Source of the DNA: Pseudobdellovibrionaceae bacterium
GTDB lineage: Bacteria; Bdellovibrionota; Bdellovibrionia; Bdellovibrionales; JAMPXM01
Length of the DNA: 11,792 bases
Assembly (NCBI GenBank): GCA_913774795.1
Contig: CAJYIL010000722.1
Location: forward strand, 1-11,792
Direction: 5' to 3'
The notes below the pieces were generated by a model. The model ran no database searches. It had not been told where the DNA came from and saw only the letters and a program-made list of their open reading frames with translations. Shown piece by piece: positions 1 through 6,207 of the stretch. Within the stretch, counting starts at the first letter, position 1. Each line of letters starts with the position of its first letter. The translations under genes and the position numbers were made by a program.

Positions 1-259
1 GCTCGTCGAATTCAATGTGTGCGGTGAGAAGTGCTCGCACCGCCTCAGGGCATTTCGCTTGAGCTCGAGTGAGAACATCGAAACCCGACCCGTCGGGCAT
101 CTTGAGATCGGTGAGAACGACGGCGAGATCAGGCGTGAGTTTCGCACGGGCTTCTTCGACAGTGGCGGCCGTCATGACTTCGAAATCCGCCATGAGAAGA
201 CGCGTCAGCGCTCGCGTGATCTCGGGTTCATCGTCCACGCAAAGAATTTTTCTCTTCAT
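1..259 (-). CDS. Response regulator, receiver domain (5' part only, cut by left edge)
   Basis: The first 86 residues of a two-component response regulator are visible; the rest lies beyond the left edge. The acidic pair Asp9-Asp10 (ILCVDDEPE), the phospho-acceptor Asp51 in the LTDLKMPDGSG block, and Thr79 in LLTAH form the usual CheY-like fold and active site; the conserved Lys would be out of the window. The output domain is unknown, so DNA-binding, HD-GYP and single-domain types all remain possible. The ATG overlaps the stop of the upstream solute-binding lipoprotein gene by four bases (ATGA), so the two are probably translationally coupled and cotranscribed. I see no strong Shine-Dalgarno, which fits coupling. 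No partner kinase is adjacent; the kinase-like gene at the far right is on another transcription unit. Confidence 0.93.
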   Translation of the reverse strand, partial: MKRKILCVDDEPEITRALTRLLMADFEVMTAATVEEARAKLTPDLAVVLTDLKMPDGSGFDVLTRAQAKCPEAVRALLTAHIEFDE

Positions 260-1683
260 TGCTTTTCAACCTTCGTGAGAATCCAGAAGCTACCGTCAGG
301 AGGCGGAACATAATTCTTGATGCGTTTGTTCACCACCGCCACTTCGGTATCGTACCAGAGCGGAACAAAAGGAAGATCGTGCAAAACTTGTTTCTGAATT
401 TGATCGTAGATCTTTTTTCTCCTCGCAAAATCAGTTTCGCGAAGCCCCTCCTCCGCCAGTTTATCGACCCAGTCGTTAGCGTATGAACCGCGGTTTCGGC
501 CAGCCGGAGGAACATCCTTGGAGTGCAGGGCTTTTCGGTAAAGATCGGGATCAATGGTGCCCACCCACCTCATCGTCGCCAGCTGAAAGCGCCCGCGTTG
601 CACGTCACCGTAAAACGTGCCCCATTCAAAACTCTGCACTCGAACATTGAAGCCGGCCTTCTTCAGATCGGCCGCGATGATTTTTCCATTCTCCACAGCC
701 GCGGGAGCGCTCGAGGTTTTGAGAATGAGCTCCGGTGACTCTGGTACCGCGCGCCGATCAAACTTCAGCGGTGTCAATGTTGAGTCGAAAAACGGATTCA
801 CGGGGGTGAGCAAACTCGTGGCTAATGTCGCCAGGCCGTCGAGTTTGTAGCGAACAATGCTTTCACGGTCGATGGAGGCGGCCATGGCCTGACGATGCGA
901 GAGATCTGCGAGATAGGGGTCTTTCAAGTTGAAGAGAAGGTATGTGAGCGCGAGGCCCGGGTATTTGTAGACGGTCAGGTTCGGGCTTTTTTCGAGTTGC
1001 GCAATCTTCATTGCGGGAAACTCGGCTTGCGCGAGATCAATCTCCCCTTTTTGCATTTTCATCACCCGCGTGTTGTCGTCGCGGACGATCTTGAAATTGA
1101 CGCCCTCTATTTTCGGTGGCCAATAGGGATGATCTTTTCTCGCGCGCAGGCGAATGTCGTTGGCGTTTTGTGAAACGAGAACGAAGGGACCCGTGCCCAA
1201 CTGCGAACCTCGTTTCAAAAGTTTGAGGGTCATAAGATCGCTCAAAAACGTCGCAGAGGGTTGGCTTAAACGAACAACCGTCTCGATGTGATCGTTCACG
1301 CGACGAGATCTAACGCTCGCGATCGTTTTGAATGAAGAAGCGAAGGCACTTTTTTGAAAAAGCTCAAAGCTTGAATCGATATCCTCGGGTGTCAGCCGAC
1401 TTCCGTCTGAAAAGGTGAGGTTGGGCAAAACAGAAAACGTGTAGGTTGTTCCGTCTTGCTTCCAGGTCGCGGCTTCAGGCTGAGGCTTTAAATCGACGCC
1501 GATCCGGACAAACGAGCTGTACAAAAGTCCAGCGATGCGAGTCCCTGCCGCGTCGGTCGTGAAAAGCGGATCGAGAGTCGACGGGGGCTGGCTGAGTGCA
1601 ACGACCACATCGTGGGTCGGCGGCGCCGTGCGAGTGCACGCGACAAGGAGCAGTGTCGCTAGAAGAATGGTGCACGAACGCAT
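256..1683 (-). CDS. ABC-type peptide solute-binding lipoprotein (SBP_bac_5, OppA/DppA-like)
   Basis: This is a 475-residue extracytoplasmic solute-binding protein of family 5, which captures oligopeptides or related solutes for an ABC importer. The start is placed at the ATG giving MRSCTILLATLLLVAC: a short lipoprotein signal with lipobox LVAC and lipidated Cys16, and Thr at +2. A TTG 36 bases upstream would add an acidic leader and overlap dacB, so I reject it. Family marks are FSDGSRLTPEDI (about 91-102), GTGPF (163-167) and a RQAMAASIDR block (264-273). No permease or ATPase gene lies beside it, so it is an orphan binding protein; a murein-peptide binder like MppA is possible given the peptidoglycan genes next door, but this is inference. 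The downstream response regulator overlaps its stop by four bases. Confidence 0.92.
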   Translation of the reverse strand: MRSCTILLATLLLVACTRTAPPTHDVVVALSQPPSTLDPLFTTDAAGTRIAGLLYSSFVRIGVDLKPQPEAATWKQDGTTYTFSVLPNLTFSDGSRLTPEDIDSSFELFQKSAFASSFKTIASVRSRRVNDHIETVVRLSQPSATFLSDLMTLKLLKRGSQLGTGPFVLVSQNANDIRLRARKDHPYWPPKIEGVNFKIVRDDNTRVMKMQKGEIDLAQAEFPAMKIAQLEKSPNLTVYKYPGLALTYLLFNLKDPYLADLSHRQAMAASIDRESIVRYKLDGLATLATSLLTPVNPFFDSTLTPLKFDRRAVPESPELILKTSSAPAAVENGKIIAADLKKAGFNVRVQSFEWGTFYGDVQRGRFQLATMRWVGTIDPDLYRKALHSKDVPPAGRNRGSYANDWVDKLAEEGLRETDFARRKKIYDQIQKQVLHDLPFVPLWYDTEVAVVNKRIKNYVPPPDGSFWILTKVEKQ

Positions 1684-1708
1684 CTTTTGCAGGTTAAGCT
1701 TCTCATCT
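1684..1708. promoter_or_regulatory. 25-base divergent intergenic spacer (SBP / dacB)
   Basis: Only 25 bases separate the divergent ATG codons of the solute-binding lipoprotein and dacB. Any promoters must therefore lie inside the opposite gene's signal-peptide coding region and probably overlap. I see no convincing -35/-10 pair and only weak Shine-Dalgarno-like bases on either side. Confidence 0.4.
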
Positions 1709-3154
1709 ATGAAAAGCAAAATCGTTATCTCTGCGTGCTTGAGCCTTCTCGTGACAGCGTCGACATCATTCGCCGTGCCGGTGCAAAAAAACTCTCTCGC
1801 AGAACGATTGAAGAAAGCCGCCGATTCGTCAGGCTTTAAGGCGGGTGAAGTCGGTTTGTGGGTCGGTTCGACGGGGCCACAGGGTCTCGAGACTTATTTT
1901 GAGCAAAATGCGAATCAAAAAATGTTGCCCGCCTCTCTTTCGAAGCTCGTCACTCTAGGAGCGGCTCTTCACACCTTAAAGCCGGGCTACAAGTTCAAGA
2001 CCGAACTCGTGAGCGACGCAAAAATGAAAGAAGGTGTTCTCCAAGGACCGCTCTATCTGAAAGGCGGCGGTGACCCTTCGTTTGTGTCAGAAAACATGTG
2101 GGTCCTCGTGAACGAACTTACGCGCACGGGTGTCACTGAAGTCGCCGGAGACATCGTCGTCGACGACACGAAGTTCGATGACGTTCGCTTCGGGCAAGAC
2201 CGTCAGGACGAACGTGTCGATCGTGCTTACGACGCGCCGGTCGGCGCGATGTCGATGAACTGGAATTCGGTCAACGTGTACGCGCGTCCCGGTGACAGCG
2301 CGGGCGAACCGTTGAAAGTCTACGTCGATGTCGATTCGCCTTACTTAAAGGTCATCAATAAGTCGCGAACAACAGCGGCGGGAAAAGGAAAATCAGTCGC
2401 GGTAGAGCGTCGGTCCGAAAAAGAGTTCGCGGGAGATGTGATCACCGTCACCGGTGGTCTTGCCCTCGATCAACCCGAAGCTGTGATTTACAAATCGATT
2501 TCGAAACCCGATCTCTGGGCGGGCTCGAATCTCGTGGAGTTCTTGAAGCAACGAGGCATTTCGGTAAAGGGAAAAGTTCGCACCGGTGCAGCTCCTTCCT
2601 CCGCAAAAGTCTTGGCATTCACCGAAGCGCACACATTGACCTCAGTTGTCGCCGACATGTCGAAGTGGTCGAACAATTACGTCGCCGAAATGCTGGTCAA
2701 AAATATCGCCGCCGAAACGGGAGAGAAGCCGGCGACGATGCAAACCGGCATGGACATCGTACGCAAATATCTCGAAAGCTCGGGCGTAAAAAAAGGCGAT
2801 TACGAATTCATCAACGCCGCGGGCTTCACGAGAAAGAACCGCCTGACACCTATGCAACTCGGAAATTATCTGGAGTTTGTGCGCGCGGATTTCACTCTGT
2901 TCCCTGAGTACCTCACTTCGCTTCCGATCGCAGGCGTCGACGGGACTTTGCGAAAACGCATGGTCGGCACGAGTGGCGAGCGCTGGGTGAGAGCAAAAAC
3001 TGGTTTATTGAATGGAGCCGTTGGGCTCGCCGGTTTCGCGGGCCGACCGAACGGTCAGATCGCGTCGTTCGTTTTCATTTATAATGGCGGAGGCCGCGAA
3101 GACAAAGCGCGCGCGTTCTTTGACCGCATGGCTGCCTTGATCGTTCAAGAGTAA
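1709..3154 (+). CDS. dacB: D-alanyl-D-alanine carboxypeptidase/endopeptidase, PBP4 type (peptidase S13)
   Basis: A 481-residue periplasmic class C low-molecular-mass PBP, which removes the terminal D-Ala of murein stem peptides and cuts D-Ala-mDAP cross-links. A signal peptide covers about residues 1-22 (cut near SFA). The three penicillin-binding motifs are present: SLSK (nucleophile Ser76, Lys79), SNN (Ser321, Asn323) and KTG (430-432). The 245-residue gap between the first two motifs is nearly that of E. coli PBP4 (Ser62 to Ser306), so the inserted domains II and III appear to be kept. That differs from what I recall of the simplified predatory DacB enzymes of Bdellovibrio, so a role in the cell's own wall is at least as likely as prey-wall cutting. 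The ATG at 1709 is chosen because it gives a clean signal peptide; the reading frame stays open further upstream, inside the divergent gene. A transglycosylase gene follows after 4 bases. Confidence 0.95.
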   Translation: MKSKIVISACLSLLVTASTSFAVPVQKNSLAERLKKAADSSGFKAGEVGLWVGSTGPQGLETYFEQNANQKMLPASLSKLVTLGAALHTLKPGYKFKTELVSDAKMKEGVLQGPLYLKGGGDPSFVSENMWVLVNELTRTGVTEVAGDIVVDDTKFDDVRFGQDRQDERVDRAYDAPVGAMSMNWNSVNVYARPGDSAGEPLKVYVDVDSPYLKVINKSRTTAAGKGKSVAVERRSEKEFAGDVITVTGGLALDQPEAVIYKSISKPDLWAGSNLVEFLKQRGISVKGKVRTGAAPSSAKVLAFTEAHTLTSVVADMSKWSNNYVAEMLVKNIAAETGEKPATMQTGMDIVRKYLESSGVKKGDYEFINAAGFTRKNRLTPMQLGNYLEFVRADFTLFPEYLTSLPIAGVDGTLRKRMVGTSGERWVRAKTGLLNGAVGLAGFAGRPNGQIASFVFIYNGGGREDKARAFFDRMAALIVQE

Positions 3155-3158
3155 GATT

Positions 3159-4556
3159 TTGAGTCGACGTTTTTGGGCGATCATGCTCGCCGCACTCACG
3201 GCAGGCGCTGTTTTCATTTACGGCCTCAGCTTTTATCCCTTCGAAAATCAATCTCCCACTGAAACGGCATCGGACTTACCCGATTCGATGTCGAACGTTT
3301 TAGCTCCGACGGATCATCTGACACAAGATGAAGTGCGCGAAGGCGTTCCATGGGAAGAGCCTTCCTATGATGACCAAACTGACGCTCTCGGGTGGTCAGA
3401 AGGCGTCTTCGATGTGCCGGCCGGAATGGAGAAAAGAGTCGAGTTCTGGAAGTTGATCTACTCAAACTACACAACCGATCAGGGCGTGCTCCATGATCCG
3501 GTTACGCTCGAGATTTACGAGAGCTTACAGTTCACGCCCGTGCGAGACGGCGAATCGCTCGGCGCCAATGCACGCGCTCGACAAAAAGTGATCGACGCCC
3601 ACCGAGACGCTTTGAACGATCGACTTTTGAAATTACAAGCGCGTTTAGACCAGTTGCGAGCCGGCGAAATCACCACTCCCTTCGACGATCAAAAAGTCGC
3701 GCTGGCAGATCCTGAGCTTTCTGGAGACGACTTAAGGCTCTGGAAGATATTCGAGAACACGAATGATCCCGCTCGCTATAAAAAGGCCGCTGCGCGAATC
3801 CGTTTTCAACTGGGTCAGCGCGATAAAATTCTTTTGGGCATTTACTACTCCGGTCGCTATCTCCATACCATGGAGCGCATTTTTCGAGACGAAGGTTTGC
3901 CGATCGAACTCACGCGTCTCCCATTTGTCGAAAGTTCGTTTAACACCCGAGCGCGATCGAAAGTCGGAGCGAGCGGCATTTGGCAGTTCATGCGAAAGAC
4001 GGCTCGTCCGTACTTAAAAATCAGTAACGACGTCGACGAGCGAAACGACCCACTGACCTCGACGATTGCGGCCGCGAAGCTTATGAAGTCGAACTTTGCG
4101 ATGTTGCGAAAATGGCCTCTCGCCGTGACAGCCTGGAATCACGGACCCAGCGGTGTGCGAAACGTTGTTCAAAAGGTCGGCACAGACGATATCGCCCAAA
4201 TCACAAACACGTTCACATCGCGCACGTTCGGGTTTGCTTCGCAGAATTTTTACGCGTGTTTCCTAGCGGTGCTTGAGGTTGAAGAAGCGGCGCGGGAGCA
4301 TTTCGCGAAACCGGTTTGGCAGCCGGCGCTTGAATCGGTTGAGGTTCGCACGCGGCGATACGTGGCGTGGCCCGAAGTCGTCAAAGTTTTCGGAGGCGAC
4401 GATTCAAAAGCGCAAGATTTTAACCCGCAGATCACTCAGCATGGTCGATCCTCAAAACCGCGCATCGGCCCGGGCGTTCGCTTGCACATTCCGCCCGAGA
4501 CTGAAGATTTAAGTTGGTTTCAAAGGGCACGTACGGAAAGTCGCGATCGGCGGTGA
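3159..4556 (+). CDS. Membrane-anchored lytic murein transglycosylase, MltD-like (GH23/SLT), without LysM
   Basis: This 465-residue protein should cleave the MurNAc-GlcNAc bond of peptidoglycan, leaving 1,6-anhydro ends. The start is a TTG preceded by AAGAG at 7-base spacing inside the dacB stop region; it gives an MSRR n-region before a hydrophobic segment (about 6-24), a signal anchor or signal peptide. An ATG at 3183 has no Shine-Dalgarno and would lose the Arg pair. The SLT domain (about 225-375) has the catalytic Glu258 in LPFVESSFN, GASGIWQFM (270-278), AWNHGPSGV (325-333) and a FGFASQNFYACFLA helix. The C-terminal part, with FNPQ (421-424) and RLHIPP (441-446), resembles the linker that precedes LysM repeats in MltD, but no LysM follows. 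Residues 145-170 may form a short coiled coil. It is probably in an operon with dacB. Its 3' end overlaps the convergent oxidoreductase gene by 48 bases. Confidence 0.9.
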   Translation: MSRRFWAIMLAALTAGAVFIYGLSFYPFENQSPTETASDLPDSMSNVLAPTDHLTQDEVREGVPWEEPSYDDQTDALGWSEGVFDVPAGMEKRVEFWKLIYSNYTTDQGVLHDPVTLEIYESLQFTPVRDGESLGANARARQKVIDAHRDALNDRLLKLQARLDQLRAGEITTPFDDQKVALADPELSGDDLRLWKIFENTNDPARYKKAAARIRFQLGQRDKILLGIYYSGRYLHTMERIFRDEGLPIELTRLPFVESSFNTRARSKVGASGIWQFMRKTARPYLKISNDVDERNDPLTSTIAAAKLMKSNFAMLRKWPLAVTAWNHGPSGVRNVVQKVGTDDIAQITNTFTSRTFGFASQNFYACFLAVLEVEEAAREHFAKPVWQPALESVEVRTRRYVAWPEVVKVFGGDDSKAQDFNPQITQHGRSSKPRIGPGVRLHIPPETEDLSWFQRARTESRDRR

Positions 4557-6122
4557 GAACGGATCTTCGGGGCGCAGCGGGTGTTCGTAACGCTCCGGGA
4601 TCATCGGTGCATTTTCGTCGTACTCCTCCGACTTGAGATCGGTGACCGCCGGGCCGTGAAGCAAATGCCCTTTCGCATCGAAGCGAGCGCCGTGACACGG
4701 ACAATCCCACGAAATCTCGGCTTCGTTCCAGTGAACGTAGCAACCCATATGCGGGCACACCGGCGACATCACGTGAAGTTCGCCGTGCGGATCTCGGTAG
4801 GCGGCCACTTTTTTTCCGCCGATTCTGACGATCGCACCTTGATTCTCTTTGAGCGAGTGGGTGTCGCTCTCTTGTGCAGGCGAGAGGCGATCGCTGATCA
4901 AGTGGGTCGGGTAGTCGATGTTCTCTTTGAGGTAATCTTTAACGCTCGCGAAAGGTTTCACGCGGGTCGCTTGATAGATCTCGGCCCACGGATTTTCGTT
5001 TCCGAGGATGAGGTCGGTCATGAGCATCGCGGCCACGGTCCCGAAGGTGAGTCCCGTTCCTGAATAACCTGTCGCGACGTACGTATGATCGCTCAGCGAA
5101 TTTCGACCGATGAACGGAAGCCCATCGACGGGCTCAACAACTTGTCCTGACCAACGGTGCGTCACTTGATCGACGTTGAAGCGCTCATGCGCCCAGTCTT
5201 CAAGTTTTCGGTAGTGGAGGAGCGTGTGTTCTTCTTGGCCGGTCTTGTGATCGGCTCCGCCGATGATGATGTGCGGAACGCCGTTGAACTCAGCCGAACG
5301 AACGTAGTGGTAAGGATCGTCAAGATCCCAGTAAAGCGCCTTCAAATCGCGTGGGTCTTTCTCGCGAATCGCGATGCAGTAGGTACGGTAGCTCGCGATC
5401 TTCGTTTGCAAAAAGAACTTGTTCGTCACCGGAACATTCGAGGCGATGATGACATCACGTGCTTTAATCGAACCGCGGTCGGTCGTTACGAGGCACGGTT
5501 CACCCTCGTCAACTTTCATCATGCGCGTGTTTTCGAAAATATGAGAACCGTCACCGTCGATCGTTTTTGCGAGCGCTGCCAAATACTGAAGCGGTTGGAA
5601 CTGCGCTTGATTTTCGAATTTGAGCGCTCGTGCGACTTTGCGATCCCATGGCATTTCGTTGGCGAGCTCCACCTGCGATCCGAGTTTGGCGGCCGCGTCG
5701 GCTTCTCTCTCGATGTCGTCGATCTGCGCTCGTTTCTCGGTGAATTGCCAGCCGGTCACGCGCTGAAAACCGCAATCGACTCCGAGGTCGGAAATGTTTT
5801 TTTCGATCGTGTCGATCGAATCGCGAACACTGCCGAGCACGAGTCGCGCACCGTCTTCTCCGAAATCGGAGATGAGGGTAGTGAAGTCGATGTCGAGCAT
5901 CTCCGTGAGATGCGCCGACGTGTGACCTGTCTCTCCGTGACCCACGCGGTTCATCTCGACCAGGGCAACGGTTTTTCCGGCTTTCTTTAGGATGTAAGCG
6001 GCCGTAAGCCCCGTCATACCGCCGCCGACGATGCAGACATCGACTTCGAGATCGCGTTCGAGTTGCGGGAATCGCTTAATGACGGCTGTGTCGTACCACA
6101 GCGGTTGGTTTGCTTCAGACAT
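4509..6122 (-). CDS. FAD-dependent oxidoreductase (DAO family) with C-terminal Rieske [2Fe-2S] domain, YhfW-like
   Basis: A 537-residue, probably cytosolic flavoprotein. The N-terminal DAO fold opens with the dinucleotide-binding motif VGGGMTGLTAA (about 32-42), followed by an ETGHTSAH flavin-contact segment (about 64-71) and closes with VDGLPFIGR and YVATGYSGTGLTFGT (about 348-362). The last 100 residues are a Rieske domain: CPHMGC (456-461) and CPCHG (474-478) supply ligands Cys456, His458, Cys474 and His477, with Cys461 and Cys476 placed like the disulfide pair of bc1-type Rieske proteins. The architecture matches Bacillus YhfW; the substrate of this group is not known to me, though glycine- or sarcosine-oxidase-like amine oxidation is the usual DAO chemistry. 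The start is set at ATG 6122 because GGAGG sits 9 bases upstream; an in-frame ATG at 6140 would place that Shine-Dalgarno inside the gene. There is no signal peptide. Confidence 0.93.
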   Translation of the reverse strand: MSEANQPLWYDTAVIKRFPQLERDLEVDVCIVGGGMTGLTAAYILKKAGKTVALVEMNRVGHGETGHTSAHLTEMLDIDFTTLISDFGEDGARLVLGSVRDSIDTIEKNISDLGVDCGFQRVTGWQFTEKRAQIDDIEREADAAAKLGSQVELANEMPWDRKVARALKFENQAQFQPLQYLAALAKTIDGDGSHIFENTRMMKVDEGEPCLVTTDRGSIKARDVIIASNVPVTNKFFLQTKIASYRTYCIAIREKDPRDLKALYWDLDDPYHYVRSAEFNGVPHIIIGGADHKTGQEEHTLLHYRKLEDWAHERFNVDQVTHRWSGQVVEPVDGLPFIGRNSLSDHTYVATGYSGTGLTFGTVAAMLMTDLILGNENPWAEIYQATRVKPFASVKDYLKENIDYPTHLISDRLSPAQESDTHSLKENQGAIVRIGGKKVAAYRDPHGELHVMSPVCPHMGCYVHWNEAEISWDCPCHGARFDAKGHLLHGPAVTDLKSEEYDENAPMIPERYEHPLRPEDPFSPPIATFRTCPLKPT

Positions 6123-6129
6123 GAGTCGC

Positions 6130-6136
6130 GGCCTCC
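6130..6136 (-). promoter_or_regulatory. Shine-Dalgarno of the Rieske oxidoreductase, with possible sequestering partner
   Basis: On the minus strand the bases read GGAGGCC; its GGAGG (6132-6136) lies 9 bases before ATG 6122 and decides that start over the ATG at 6140. The same seven bases can pair with GGCCTTC at 6168-6174, which is also one arm of the hairpin at 6169-6186, so two mutually exclusive structures are possible. Confidence 0.7.
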
Positions 6137-6168
6137 ACATGTCGTAGTTTACGAGTGAGTGGCGGCAG

Positions 6169-6186
6169 AAGGCCTCGGTCGGCCTT
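6169..6186 (-). promoter_or_regulatory. Perfect 6-bp hairpin between the MepA lipoprotein and the Rieske gene
   Basis: AAGGCC and GGCCTT form a perfect inverted repeat around a 6-base loop, starting 21 bases after the stop of the MepA lipoprotein. No T-run follows on the minus strand, so it is not a standard intrinsic terminator. It may be a weak terminator, an mRNA-stabilising stem, or half of a switch acting on the next Shine-Dalgarno. Confidence 0.45.
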
Positions 6187-6207
6187 GTAGGTGATGTGAA
6201 TATTTAG

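Noticed and set aside
1535..1708. Upstream extension of dacB to a start at 1535
   Set aside because: The extension runs antisense through the SBP signal-peptide region and would place the dacB signal peptide in the middle of the protein; the ATG at 1709 fits better.
4581..5063. 160-residue plus-strand open frame
   Set aside because: It lies wholly antisense to the Rieske and linker part of the oxidoreductase and its protein resembles nothing I know.
5157..5990. 277-residue open frame on the plus strand opposite the Rieske oxidoreductase
   Set aside because: It is the antisense shadow of a clear DAO-family gene, without family motifs of its own.
6169..6186. Intrinsic terminator after the MepA lipoprotein
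   Set aside because: The stem is good but the bases after it on the minus strand are CTGCCGCC, with no T-run; it is listed only as a hairpin.
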